Positions 18,801 to 26,499 are shown, numbered from the stretch's first letter. The stretch is DNA of 64,000 nt from Azospirillum brasilense (GCF_005222205.1 NZ_CP032346.1:248001-312000); one strand, 5' to 3'. The notes: a model not told the origin generated them from the letters alone. Numbers and translations: made by a program.

Positions 18801-18832
18801 CGAATCCCGCCGTAAAAGAGCCGGGCTCATAA
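12824..18832 (+). CDS. Giant triple-module TPR glycosyltransferase-like protein (2002 aa)
   Basis: An unusually long protein made of three consecutive copies of one plan: TPR repeats, then a GT-B/heptosyltransferase-like domain. The signature 'LLVWREQGVGDEI.FASCYP' occurs near residues 538 and 1155, with a variant 'LLVWAEQGIGDEILFAGC' near 1721. Each module ends with 'GELAGALGVP.WR.G' and, in modules 1 and 2, 'LFQPRPGE'. Single-module relatives are about 600-700 residues. No signal peptide or membrane helix is visible, so it should be cytoplasmic, where it could glycosylate flagellin before export. The ATG at 12824 follows flbT by 40 bp. Module 2 contains a 320-bp stretch repeated in inverted orientation in the 19305-22877 gene. 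Confidence 0.85.
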   Translation: MVEGWDGRSADAFLADAIDRHRAGNLDGASQLYRRILSDDPVHADARHLLGIAAYQAGHPERAAACFRATLETDPSFAPAYNSLGNVLADRDQPDAAARAYRRAIALQDGYAEALGNLGLLLQGQERIGDAIAAYEEALRADPGRTATRFDLAILYRRLGRLDEAALAFYRVVQAQPDHAGAWRSLALVLRVLNHADAELCLRRALSDDPTDPEVARDLGTLLNERGDFAEAAAVLAPAVDADNGRDARLLFHLGSALQGDGRLAEAIARYRGALSGDPLLMGAWNNLGVALLDLGDHAAAVAALRTCIALRPTDAVAFNNLGTGLDGIDRPEEAARVFQRALTIQPDYGKALNNLGNSRRAARRGGEAAMLYRRALVVQPDYPDSYTNLGNVIKDWDDWQGALRLHQRAVRLAPRSAVALTTMGLALNVLGRNQEAEAAHRRALSIDAAHAEAYANLGMLQWQSMRVAEAEQALRRALRIAPALPAARLNFALVCLATGNLREGWEAYQDRFKAKEHPERAIAAPLWRDDGAAVARLLVWREQGVGDEIMFASCYPALADRVAAGRIGQVILECDRRLVSLFRRSFPWATVRGETTAADGTETLVPADCDAHIAAGALPRFLRRDVAGFPGGPWLIPDPERLAVWRERLAALGPALKIGIAWRSQLMTTERKSAYITLEAFAPLFATPGVVFVNLQYGDCAAEIAAAEARFGVPIHRWDDLNLKDDFEGAAALTASLDLVIAPAVSTGELAGALGVPAWRIGARDWTQLGTGIRPWYSTMRLFQPRPGETLETVMTRIARTLRDLAPPVEAGASRPSVAPAAPVAPADVAPLISEAIARYRSGALTEAEDRCRAALDTVRDHPTALHLLGILRFRQGDADGAAAVLALAVKADPGNAAAHAALADACQALGRHDSALAAQCNAVLLRPDAAEHWLNRTALLRGRGEGGEAEACARRALRVRPQLGLAHAHLGHLLAEREDREGAERSHRRALALAPSEVEALVNLGAFHLRTDQPAEAERLLRRATATAPDAAAAWSHRGSALDRLGRVEEALACHRRAVDRAPEMAEAQANLAMHWARRQRPAEAIAAYREAIRFDPALATAHYNLSLLLLEQGELRSGWADHEWRFGTPQFRNQKRRFAARPWRGENIASARLLVWREQGVGDEILFASCYPDLLRRAGHVVVECDRRLVSLFARSFPGATVRPPTVEPRDVDVQIAAASLPRLLRADRKRFPAQPWLVPDPGRLARWRDRLAALGTGLKVGIAWRSQVMDGERRFAYVTLDAFAPLFAVPGVVFVNLQYGDCAAEIAAAEARFGVTIHRWDDLDLRDDFESAAALTANLDLVLTPAVSSGELAGALGVPVWRFGHRDWTQLGTGVRPWFPTMRLFQPRPGEGLDAVMSRMATTLRRLMPADDGPPPGASQQGAPDDPDALLETAAAHHRDGRLAEAAPLYERVLAVRADHPVALHLSGLLAHQSGDSAAGAARIARALDVLPAYGAAQSSLGSVLLALGRAPEAVRRFRLALALQPAAAAALTNLGNALEAAHDRPAAAEAHRRATLADPALAEAHDNWGTVLTRLGALGAAEERHRHALRLAPDRADGWLNLGVVLRRAGRLDEARRALARALALEPMTVDALANLGRLLRDRGETAAAERWCLRALAVEPGHPAAAFNLGLLDLARGRLEVGWAGYDARFRARELSGAARALPVPVWSGEDPAGLRLLVWAEQGIGDEILFAGCLDELIARAAAVVVECDRRLVPLFARSFPRAEWRPAPADPEAPCAGIDRHVAMGSLPRWLRPRFDRFPSRPSFLTADPERAARWRQRVDALGPGLKVGIAWRSGLMTAERRGAYAPLDAWGPVFALPGVVFVTLQYGDCASEIAEAERRFGVTIHRWGDLDLKDDLDGVAALMTALDLVITPASSVGELAGALGVPVWRFGPRGDWTALGTGVRPWFPTMALIPAPPGEPASGALPMIARRLAGLRPAAAPVVANPAVKEPGS
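16688..17007 (+). repeat. 320-bp inverted repeat, left copy (within module 2 of the 2002-aa gene)
   Basis: This 320-bp stretch encodes the end of a GT domain ('PLFAVPGVVFVNLQYGDC' to 'LFQPRPGE'). It matches the reverse complement of 21007-21326 over its full length without gaps and with about 20 differences counted by eye, most of them clustered near 16860-16890. Codon phase is identical in both copies. Confidence 0.8.
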
Positions 18833-18896
18833 AGAAAGCCGGGAGCGAACCGTCCGCCGCCCCCGACTTTGCGAATCGGATCGATCCGGAAGGGTG

Positions 18897-19079
18897 TTAA
18901 TTCACCCTGTGACTGGTTCTGGCCAAGCGATCAATTTCTTCCTTGAGGTGGAGCTTCTCAAGCTTCATCCGCTTGATGGCACTTTCGTCAGGCCACGAAC
19001 GCTTTTCCTCGTCGAGGATGGCGCGGTCGAGACGCAGGTGCTTTTCCTGCAGGGAAGATAGGCGAGCATCAGTGTGCAT
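18897..19079 (-). CDS. YdcH family (DUF465) small protein
   Basis: A 60-residue, charged, mostly helical protein. The pattern 'L..KH..LD..I..E......D...I...K..KL.LK.EI..L' is the DUF465/YdcH signature, common as small orphan genes in alphaproteobacteria and of unknown function. A GGAGAG lies before the ATG at 19079. It sits alone between two large glycosyltransferase genes on opposite strands and within the segment that the flanking 320-bp repeats could invert. Confidence 0.82.
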   Translation of the reverse strand: MHTDARLSSLQEKHLRLDRAILDEEKRSWPDESAIKRMKLEKLHLKEEIDRLARTSHRVN

Positions 19080-19176
19080 GGGCTGCTCTCCGTCAGATCG
19101 AACCGGCTCCTGCCAAGTCCGGCAGGCCGGAAACCATAGTGTTCACCCATCCGTGCCGCCAAACAACCCCAAACTT

Positions 19177-19234
19177 TTGTCCTAGTACTCCAAAGACGGG
19201 GGGTGACCGCCCCTTACGATGTGGAGTAGGACAA
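19177..19234. other. Long imperfect stem-loop in intergenic region
   Basis: TTGTCCTAGTACTCCA (19177-19192) pairs with TGGAGTAGGACAA (19222-19234), interrupted by a GT-A bulge, and encloses a second GC hairpin (GGGG...GCCCC). It lies about 100 bp upstream of the YdcH gene on its strand. It could be an RNA leader, a terminator for one of the large genes, or a protein site; no T-tract follows on either strand. Confidence 0.4.
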
Positions 19235-19304
19235 TTCGCCGCATAGGCCCACCTTGTGCGGTTCGTTGCGGGATTATACCGAAAGTTTGTCCTTTCTTTC
19301 GTGG

Positions 19305-22300
19305 TCATACCCCGTCGGAGATAGGTTTTGGCGCCATCCGGGCCAGCATCCGGGCGATCCGGCGGACCACGTCGGCGGAGGTCTCGTCGGTGTGTGGGGC
19401 GATCAGCCTTTGGGTGGGGAACCAGGGCCGTACCCCGGTGCCCATCCAGGTCCAATCGCGGCCCCCCAACCGCCAGACCGGAACCCCCAGGGCGCCCGCC
19501 AACTCACCGGCGGCGGTGGCGGGCAGGATGACGAGGTCGAGCGCCGCCATCAGGGCCGCCACCCCCTCCAAATCGTTCTTCAGGTCCAGATCGTCCCAGC
19601 GATGGACACGCCGCACGCCATCCGGCTCAATGGAAGCCAGTTCGGCGGAGCAGTCCCCGTATTGCAGGTTGACGACGCGAACGCCCGGCACCTCCAAAAT
19701 CGGCAGCCAGTCGGTGATCCGGGTGTAGGCGCCTTCGCGGTGCGCCGTGACGATCTGGCTGCGCCAACTGATGCCCACCTTCAGGCCGGGGCCGAGCGCG
19801 TCCACCCGCTGCCGCCAGAAAACGGCCCGCTCCGCATCGGGGGACAGGAAGAACGGGCGGGCTGGGAAACGCTCAATCCGGTCTCGCCGCAGAGCGGGAA
19901 GGGAGCCGGCGGCGATCTGCAGATCGCAGTCCGGCGGGTCGAACCGCTCCCGTCCATCGGCGGTGACGGACTCCGCCCGGACAACGGCCCAAGGGAAGGC
20001 GCGGGCGTAGATGGACACCAGGCGCGGGTCGCATTCCAGAACCACGGTGCCGCCGCTGTCCTTCAGGTCACCAAAAACGGAGGCGAAGAGGATTTCGTCG
20101 CCCAATCCCTGTTCAGGCCAGACCAGCAGGCGGCGCCCGCGCAGAGGCTCCCCATTCCAGACGGGCAGCGCGATGCGGCGCGCCCGCTGAAGCTGGCGGG
20201 CGGAGAAACGCCGCCCGTAGCCGGCCCAGCCGGTGACGAGGTCGCCGTCCGCCAGGGCCAGCAGCCCGACGTTCCAGGCGGCGAGCGCCAGCCCGGGGGC
20301 CACCCGCAGGGCGCGATCGAGGAAGTGCCGGCAGAGGGCGGGCCGATCCGCCATCTTGGCGAGGGTGCCCAGGTTGTTCAGGGTGTCGGCGGAGTCCGGC
20401 CGCAGGGTCAGCGCGCGCCGGTAATGGCGCGCGGCGTCTTCGAAGCGTCCCTCGACCTCGCAGGCGAAACCCAGGTTGGTGTGGGCCGCCGGGTTGGCCG
20501 GAGCGAGACGGATGGACCGGCGGTGCCAGCGCTTGGCCTCGGCCAGCCGGTCCGGCCCGTTCATGCTCAGCCCCATGTGGGTCATCGCCTCGGGGAAGTC
20601 CGGGCGCAGCGCGATGGCGCGGCCGAAACAGGCGAGGGCTTGGCCCGGGCGGTCCAGGGCTTGCCGGACGAGGCCCAGATGGTTCCAGGCCGCGGGGAAA
20701 TCCGGATCGATCCGGAGCGCGGCTGCGATGTGTGCCTCCGCCTGCGCGTGATGGCCGACCTGATGCTCGGTCAGGCCGAGAAGGTGAAGCGCGTCGCTGT
20801 GCCGTGGCACCAGATCGAGGATGGCGCGGTAGGCCGCCATGGCGTCGTCCAGCCGCCCGGAGCGGTGCAGGGCGATGGCGTCGTTCAGCAGGGCATCCGG
20901 ATCGGCGGAAGGCGCCGGCGGTGGAGGCGGAGCGGCCGCAAGCTCGGGAGCGGGCCGCATCGCGGCGAGGCGGCGCGCCATGCCCGCCAGCACGTCGTCG
21001 AAGGATTCGCCGGGGCGCGGTTGGAACAGGCGCATCGTCGGGAACCAGGGGCGGACACCGGTGCCGAGCTGCGTCCAGTCGCGGTGCCCGAAGCGCCACA
21101 CCGGAACGCCCAGAGCGCCGGCCAGTTCGCCTGCCGCCGTCGCCGGGGTGATGACGAGGTCCAGATTGGCGGTCAGCGCCGCCGCGCCTTCGAAATCGTC
21201 CCTCAGGTCCAGATCGTCCCAACGGTGGATGGTCACGCCGAAGCGCGCCTCCGCCGCCGCGATCTCCGCCGCGCAATCCCCATACTGCAGATTGACGAAC
21301 ACCACCCCCGGAACGGCGAACAGCGGCCCCCACTGGTCGAGCGTGGTGTAGGCGGCCTTGTGCTCGGGAGTCGCCAGATGGCTGCGCCATGCGATGCCGA
21401 CCTTCAGGCCCGGCCCCAGCGCGTCCAGCCGCTCCCGCCACAGGGCGGTGCGGGCCGGATCGGGTTTCAGCCAGGGAGCGAACTGGTCGAAGGAGTCCAG
21501 CGCTCCCCGCAACAGGCCCGGCAGGCTGCCCGCCGGTATCTGGAGGTCGGCATCCGGGGGAACCACCGTCTCCCGCCCTTCGGCGTCCAGCGTTTCCGCC
21601 CGCACCGTCGCGCGCGGGAAGGAACGGGCGAACAGGCTGACCAGCCGTGGGTCGGTCTCGATGGTCACCGGCCCACCGCCCCAGGCGATCACATCGCCGT
21701 AGCAGGAGGCGAACAGGATCTCGTCCCCGATTCCCTGTTCCCGCCAGATCATCAGACGGCGCCGGCGCAGCCCCTCGCCCCGCCAGCGCGGCGCATCGAT
21801 CCGCCGGTCGGGCAGAACCCGGCCGGCGGCGAAGCGCCGTTCATAGCCCTCCCAGCCGCGCTCCAGCCGTCCGTGCAGAAGGGCGATGACGGCGAGGTTG
21901 TCGCTGGCGCTGGCAAGGTTCGGATCGTGGGCCAGCGCCTCCTCGTAGCAGGCTTCCGCCTTGGTGAACTGCCCCTGCGCCCGAAGCGCGTTGCCGAGGT
22001 TGTGGATGGCTTCGACGGCGTGCGGGTTCCGGCTGAGCACCTTGCGGAAGCACCGCTCGGCCTGGGCGGGGAGTCCCAGCTTCAGGAGAACGCCGCCCAA
22101 ATCGTTCAACGTCACCGGGTTGTCCGGCGCGCGCTTCAGCGCCTCGCGGTAGGCGATCTCCGCGCCCTCGTAGGCGCCCTTGCGCTGCAGGGCTGTGCCG
22201 AGAGTGTGATGGGCCTTCGGGTCATCGGGCCGCAGCCGCAGCGCGGCGCGGGCCTGGGCCAGCGCCTCGTCCAGCCGCCCGGCGGCGCTCAGCGCGTCGC

Positions 22301-22877
22301 TGAGATTGGTGTGGGCCTCGACCATCGCGGGGGCCAGCACCGCGGCGCGGGCGAAGGCGTGCAGGGCGTCATCCAGGCGGTTCTGGGCGCGCAGCGCGTT
22401 GCCGAGATTGAACCAGGCTTTGGCGTAGCCGGGCTCAATCTCCACCGCCGCGGTGAAGGCCAGCGCCGCCAATCCCGGCAGTGCCTGCGCCTGGAAGGCG
22501 TTGCCCAGATTGTGGCGCGGCTGGGCCGACAGGGGATTCAGGGCGGCGGCCATGCGGTGCGCGTCCGCCGCCTCGGCGTGACGGTTCAGCGCGGCGAGCG
22601 CGCTTCCCAGATTGTCGTGGTAGTCGGCGACGCCGCCGGCCTGCCGGATGGCTTCCTCGATCAGCGCGACGGCGGGGCCGGGATGACCGGCCTGGAGCGC
22701 CAGCACGCCCAGCAGATGCAGCGCGTCGGGGTGATGCGGGTCGGCCACCAGGACGGCGCGGTAGTCGCGCTCCGCGTCGGCCAGCCGCCCCGCCCGATGG
22801 TGGGCGACGGCGTCGCCGAGCCGGGCGGCGACCTCTTCGGGCGTCGTCGGCGAAGCCTGGTCGGGGGGCTGGTTCAT
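19305..22877 (-). CDS. Double-module TPR glycosyltransferase-like protein (1190 aa)
   Basis: Two copies of the TPR plus GT-B plan seen in the 2002-aa protein. Module A has TPRs to about residue 350 and 'RRLMIWREQGIGDEILFASCY' near 373; module B has TPRs about 660-890 and 'LLVWPEQGLGDEILFASVF' near 915. Both GT domains keep 'ECD/ETDPRLVS.FARSFP.A.VRAE' and 'NLQYGDC.AE.A..E'. No signal peptide is visible. It is divergent from the TPR methyltransferase at 23029 across 151 bp. A 320-bp part of module A is nearly the same as module 2 of the 2002-aa protein. Likely role: flagellin or surface-glycan glycosylation. Confidence 0.83.
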   Translation of the reverse strand: MNQPPDQASPTTPEEVAARLGDAVAHHRAGRLADAERDYRAVLVADPHHPDALHLLGVLALQAGHPGPAVALIEEAIRQAGGVADYHDNLGSALAALNRHAEAADAHRMAAALNPLSAQPRHNLGNAFQAQALPGLAALAFTAAVEIEPGYAKAWFNLGNALRAQNRLDDALHAFARAAVLAPAMVEAHTNLSDALSAAGRLDEALAQARAALRLRPDDPKAHHTLGTALQRKGAYEGAEIAYREALKRAPDNPVTLNDLGGVLLKLGLPAQAERCFRKVLSRNPHAVEAIHNLGNALRAQGQFTKAEACYEEALAHDPNLASASDNLAVIALLHGRLERGWEGYERRFAAGRVLPDRRIDAPRWRGEGLRRRRLMIWREQGIGDEILFASCYGDVIAWGGGPVTIETDPRLVSLFARSFPRATVRAETLDAEGRETVVPPDADLQIPAGSLPGLLRGALDSFDQFAPWLKPDPARTALWRERLDALGPGLKVGIAWRSHLATPEHKAAYTTLDQWGPLFAVPGVVFVNLQYGDCAAEIAAAEARFGVTIHRWDDLDLRDDFEGAAALTANLDLVITPATAAGELAGALGVPVWRFGHRDWTQLGTGVRPWFPTMRLFQPRPGESFDDVLAGMARRLAAMRPAPELAAAPPPPPAPSADPDALLNDAIALHRSGRLDDAMAAYRAILDLVPRHSDALHLLGLTEHQVGHHAQAEAHIAAALRIDPDFPAAWNHLGLVRQALDRPGQALACFGRAIALRPDFPEAMTHMGLSMNGPDRLAEAKRWHRRSIRLAPANPAAHTNLGFACEVEGRFEDAARHYRRALTLRPDSADTLNNLGTLAKMADRPALCRHFLDRALRVAPGLALAAWNVGLLALADGDLVTGWAGYGRRFSARQLQRARRIALPVWNGEPLRGRRLLVWPEQGLGDEILFASVFGDLKDSGGTVVLECDPRLVSIYARAFPWAVVRAESVTADGRERFDPPDCDLQIAAGSLPALRRDRIERFPARPFFLSPDAERAVFWRQRVDALGPGLKVGISWRSQIVTAHREGAYTRITDWLPILEVPGVRVVNLQYGDCSAELASIEPDGVRRVHRWDDLDLKNDLEGVAALMAALDLVILPATAAGELAGALGVPVWRLGGRDWTWMGTGVRPWFPTQRLIAPHTDETSADVVRRIARMLARMAPKPISDGV
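21007..21326 (-). repeat. 320-bp inverted repeat, right copy (within module A of the 1190-aa gene)
   Basis: Partner of 16688-17007 in opposite orientation. The two copies are separated by 3999 bp that include module 3 of the 2002-aa gene, the YdcH gene and module B of the 1190-aa gene. Mismatches are few and concentrated in one short block. Confidence 0.8.
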
Positions 22878-23028
22878 GGGGGTCGCCTTTTCCGTCTGCC
22901 CGATCCGGCCCCGGGGCGGGGGCCTTCCGCCGGCCTGCTGCCGCCGGTCTGTTGCCGGAAGGGAGTGCCATGTTCACCGGTTCCCGGTAAAGATGCTGTT
23001 AGCCCTCACCCCAAACAGGAGCCGTTCC

Positions 23029-24318
23029 GTGTCCGAGCCGAGCGATCCGCCCCGTTCCCCGTCGCCGCGTCCGGGCCTGCTCGCCCGGGGCGCGGGGAGG
23101 CTGGGCGGTCTGGCCGCTCAGGCCATGCGCCTCTACGCGGACGCCAACGCCCTGGCCTCGGACGGGCTGGCCGCGGAGGCGGAGGCCGCCTATCGCCGGA
23201 CGCTGGCGCTGAACCCGCGCTTCGCGGAGGCGCACAACAACCTGGGCAACGTGCTGCGCGCGCTTGGCCGCGCCGAGGAGGCGGTTGCCGCCTACCGCGA
23301 GGCGCTGGCCTGCGGTCTCGACCATCCGCTGGTCCATTACAATCTGGCCTCGGCCCTGAAGGCGGCGGGCGACGCGGCGCCGGCCGAGCGGCATTTCCGC
23401 CGGGCGCTGGTCGAGGAGCCGGCCTACGCGGAAGCCTTCAACAACCTGGCCAACCTGCTGCGCGAGGGCGACCGGCTGACCGAGTCCGCCATGGCCTACC
23501 GCCGCGCGCTGGCCTTGCGGCCCGACTGGGACGAGGCGCACGACAACCTGTCCGGCGCCCTCTACCTGCTTCACGAGGAGGGACGGCACGAGGAGGCGGC
23601 GTGGTTCGCCCGGCTGTGGCTGCGCGATCATCCCGACCATCCGATGGCCCGCCACATCGGCGCCGCCATCGCCGGCCTGGACGCCGGCGAACGGGCGTCC
23701 GACGCCTATGTCCGGCAGGTGTTCGACCTGTTCGCCGGGGAGTTCGACGACAAGCTGCTGGGCGAACTGGGCTACCGCGCCCCGACGCTGCTCGCCGAGG
23801 CGCTGGCCGACGCCGGGATCGCGGCGGACGGGACGCTGGACGTGCTGGACGCCGGTTGTGGCACCGGCCTGTGCGGCCCCTTCCTGCGCGGCCCGGCCCG
23901 CCGTCTGGTCGGGGTGGACCTGTCGCCGGGCATGCTGGAGCGCGCCGCCGCCCGCGGCCTGTACGACGCATTGGAGGAGGCGGAACTCGGCGCTTTCCTG
24001 GCGGAGCGCCCGGCGGCCTTCGATCTGATCGTGGCCGCCGACGTGCTGTGCTACTTCGGCGCGCTGGACGGGGTGCTGGCGCGGGCCGCCGCGGCGCTGC
24101 GTCCCGGTGGGCGGCTGGCCTTCACGGTGGAGCGGCTGGAGGAGGGCGGGGCGCCCTGGCGGGTCAGCCCGCACGGCCGCTACGCCCATACGGAGGGTCA
24201 TGTGCGGGACGCTCTGAGCGCCGCGGGGCTGACCGTCCTGCGCCTCGCTCCGGACACTCTGCGCCATGAGAGTGGCGCGCCGGTGGCGGGGCTGGTGGTG
24301 CTGGCCGCGCGGCCCTGA
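23029..24318 (+). CDS. TPR-repeat SAM-dependent methyltransferase
   Basis: A 429-residue protein. Residues about 30-200 are TPRs ('AYRRTLALNPRFAEAHNNLGNVLRALGR' type). From about residue 260 there is a class I methyltransferase domain with the SAM motif 'LDVLDAGCGTGLCGPF' near 273, then 'LVGVDLSPGMLERA', 'FDLIVAADVLCYFG' and 'ALRPGGRLAFTVE'. The start chosen is GTG 23029, which has AGGAG 8 nt upstream; an ATG at 22993 is in frame but lacks a ribosome site. Methyltransferases of this TPR type occur beside flagellin glycosyltransferases and may methylate the glycan. The target is unknown. Confidence 0.8.
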   Translation: MSEPSDPPRSPSPRPGLLARGAGRLGGLAAQAMRLYADANALASDGLAAEAEAAYRRTLALNPRFAEAHNNLGNVLRALGRAEEAVAAYREALACGLDHPLVHYNLASALKAAGDAAPAERHFRRALVEEPAYAEAFNNLANLLREGDRLTESAMAYRRALALRPDWDEAHDNLSGALYLLHEEGRHEEAAWFARLWLRDHPDHPMARHIGAAIAGLDAGERASDAYVRQVFDLFAGEFDDKLLGELGYRAPTLLAEALADAGIAADGTLDVLDAGCGTGLCGPFLRGPARRLVGVDLSPGMLERAAARGLYDALEEAELGAFLAERPAAFDLIVAADVLCYFGALDGVLARAAAALRPGGRLAFTVERLEEGGAPWRVSPHGRYAHTEGHVRDALSAAGLTVLRLAPDTLRHESGAPVAGLVVLAARP

Positions 24319-24337
24319 CGGGGCCCGCAAGCCGGCC

Positions 24338-25726
24338 TCAGTCGAGCATCGGCAGGCCGGTCTCGATCCGCACCAGCGCGGCGAGCAGCGGGGCGCCGAT
24401 GTCGCGGCGGACGAAGTTGCTCGCCCGGTCCGCGGCGTTGAGCGAGCCCTGGAAGCTCTTGCGCCAGCGGTCGTCGCCGTACATCACCTTCTCCGCCTTG
24501 GCCTTCTGGGCGAGCAGGCCGGGGCGGCGCCCGGCGGAGTCGTCCACCAGACGGGTCAGCCGCTTCATCAGCTCGTTGGCGCTGGTCGGGTCGCCGCGCT
24601 TCAGCGCCGCCTCGATCAGCTCGGCCAGGGCCTCGCCGCGGATGTCGAGGTCCTGCACCTGCTCGGCGTAGGACAGCGCGACCGAGGCGTCGGAACGGCG
24701 GGCGATGCGGCCCAGCACCGCCGGGATCGTCCAGGGATTCTCGTCCTGCACGGTGCGCAGCAGGCCCAGCGCCAGATTGGTGTCGCCCAGCTCGGACGCG
24801 GCGACGGCCAGCTCCGGCGGGCAGCAGTCGGTCTTGGTCTCGCGGAACTTGGAGAACTGCGTCTCCACCGTGTTCAGGAACAGGGTGCGGGCCGCGCCCT
24901 CCTTGCCGGCGCGCAGCAGAGTCTGGGCGACCAGACCCAGCTCCCAGCTGCAGTTGCGGGCGGTGGCGTAGGCCTTGGCCTCCTCGGCGAGCTGGCCGGC
25001 CAGCGCCATGTCGCCGCGCCACGCCGCCGCCTTGGCGATGTCGGCGAGGTTGTAGATGCGCGTCGAGCATTCCGGGATCTGCCGGGTGATGTCGAGCGCG
25101 AGCTGGTTCTGCCCCATCAGGGCGAGCGCGCGGGCGACGAACAGGTCCTGGCCGGCCCCGTCGGACGCCGCCCCGCGGCGCACCGCGCTGACGAAGGGGG
25201 CGATGATCTCCTTGGCCCGCGCGGTGTCGCCGATGGTGTTGTAGGCGACGGCCAGCGACAGCCAGTCCCAGCGGGCGGCGGTGATCGGCGTCTCCACCGG
25301 GGGCAGCATCTCGGCCACCCGGTGCAGGAAGCACAGCGAGGTCATCGGCTCGTTGCAGACCAGCGAACGGATGCGCGAGCGGAATTCGAAGAAGTCGAAG
25401 TCGCCGACGAATTGGTTGGTGACGAGCTGGACGGCCAGCGCGCTGTCCGGATACTTGACGACAATCTCGTTCAGCAGCCGGTCCGCCTCCTTCAGGAAGC
25501 GGCTTTCCTCGGCGATGTCGTAGGTGTTGTCCGCCTGCCGGATCATCTGCATCGCCTGGACGAACAGGCGGTTGGCCGGCCCCTGGTCGGGTTGCGGCTG
25601 CTGCTGCTGCGCCATCGCCGGGGTGCCGGCGCCCCCCGCCGCCACGGTGAACGCCGCCAGCGCCATGAACAGGCTCATGGCGGCGGAGGCGGCAAGACGG
25701 CGGGCGGGGGCGGGCAGGATGGCCAT
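24338..25726 (-). CDS. Exported helical-repeat protein of unknown function
   Basis: A 462-residue protein with an N-terminal signal peptide (basic start, hydrophobic 'AAMSLFMALAAFTVAAGG', likely cleavage after 'PAMA'). The mature part begins with a Gln-rich stretch ('QQQQPQPDQ') and continues as alpha-helical pairs of TPR/Sel1-like length, for example 'LAVAYNTIGDTARAKEII' and 'AKAAAWRGDMALAGQLAEEAKAYA'. No catalytic motif is seen. It is probably periplasmic. It ends 19 bp from the stop of the TPR methyltransferase (convergent) and starts 23 bp after the BON lipoprotein on the same strand, so the two may be co-transcribed. I do not recognise the family. Confidence 0.75.
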   Translation of the reverse strand: MAILPAPARRLAASAAMSLFMALAAFTVAAGGAGTPAMAQQQQPQPDQGPANRLFVQAMQMIRQADNTYDIAEESRFLKEADRLLNEIVVKYPDSALAVQLVTNQFVGDFDFFEFRSRIRSLVCNEPMTSLCFLHRVAEMLPPVETPITAARWDWLSLAVAYNTIGDTARAKEIIAPFVSAVRRGAASDGAGQDLFVARALALMGQNQLALDITRQIPECSTRIYNLADIAKAAAWRGDMALAGQLAEEAKAYATARNCSWELGLVAQTLLRAGKEGAARTLFLNTVETQFSKFRETKTDCCPPELAVAASELGDTNLALGLLRTVQDENPWTIPAVLGRIARRSDASVALSYAEQVQDLDIRGEALAELIEAALKRGDPTSANELMKRLTRLVDDSAGRRPGLLAQKAKAEKVMYGDDRWRKSFQGSLNAADRASNFVRRDIGAPLLAALVRIETGLPMLD

Positions 25727-25749
25727 GGCGGTGCGGAGACCCTGGTGCG

Positions 25750-26388
25750 CTAGAGGACGCGGGCGTAGTTGACGACACGCTGGACGTTCGGCAGCGTGCG
25801 GGCGTGCTCGATCACGCGGTCGAGCTCGCCCTGGTGGGTGGCCAGACCCATGAGATAGACGACGCCGTTGACGGTATCGATGCTGAAATTCTGGCTATGA
25901 ATTTGTGAATCGAACGTCAGCTTGGTGCGCAGCTGCGTGGTGATCCAGGTGTCGCGGGCGCTGTCCATGATGCCCGAGTCGGTGTCCACCTGGATCTCGT
26001 TGATGACTTCCTTGACGCCCTCCACCTGCCAGCACAGGCGCACGGCGTCGAGGCGCATCTGGGCGTCGGTGGCGCGGCCGGTCAGCAGCACGCGGCCCTG
26101 GTCGACCGTCAGGCCGATCCGGCTGTGCATCTCCAGCGAGTGCTGGAACCACAGGTGATTGATGCGCGCCTTGATCTCGGTGTCCGAGGCGAAGCCGGAC
26201 AGGCCCCGGTGCTCGCTGGCCGCGACGACGGCGGTGCCCCCGGCGGCGCCCAGCACGACGGGCGCGCAGCCAGACGCAAGGCCCGCCACAGCGGCCATCC
26301 CGACCAGCGCCCAAAGGCGGCCAAACCCCGACACGCTCTGCCTCCGATCCCCGGCCCGCCGAAAGAGCGGGCGGGCGGAAAAAGTCAT
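25750..26388 (-). CDS. BON-domain lipoprotein (OsmY/DolP-like)
   Basis: About 212 residues. The hydrophobic segment 'LWALVGMAAVAGLASGC' ends in a lipobox (LASGC), so the protein is likely an outer-membrane lipoprotein. Two BON domains follow: one with 'DTEIKARINHLW...GRVLLTGRATDAQMR' and one with 'DTWITTQLRTKLTFDSQIHSQNFSIDTVNGVVYLMG', ending 'LPNVQRVVNYARVL'. This matches the DolP/YraP family linked to envelope integrity. A longer start at 26436 is possible, but the ATG at 26388 gives a more normal signal peptide. Confidence 0.83.
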   Translation of the reverse strand: MTFSARPLFRRAGDRRQSVSGFGRLWALVGMAAVAGLASGCAPVVLGAAGGTAVVAASEHRGLSGFASDTEIKARINHLWFQHSLEMHSRIGLTVDQGRVLLTGRATDAQMRLDAVRLCWQVEGVKEVINEIQVDTDSGIMDSARDTWITTQLRTKLTFDSQIHSQNFSIDTVNGVVYLMGLATHQGELDRVIEHARTLPNVQRVVNYARVL

Positions 26389-26499
26389 GCCGCAGGTGCG
26401 TTGGCAATGGGTAATCTTGGCGGTGTTCGGCTTCATCGTGGTTTTGTCCCGGGGTGATGCACGAATGTTTCACTCGCTGCGAGCGCGAAGGGATCCGGG

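Noticed and set aside
16688..21326. Invertible segment as a site-specific (recombinase-driven) shufflon
   Set aside because: No recombinase or invertase gene and no short crossover sites are visible; only homologous recombination or gene conversion is supported.
19254..24269. Plus-strand open frame of 1671 codons across 19254-24269
   Set aside because: Runs antisense through the 1190-aa gene and out of frame through the TPR methyltransferase; Gly/Arg/Pro-rich without family motifs.
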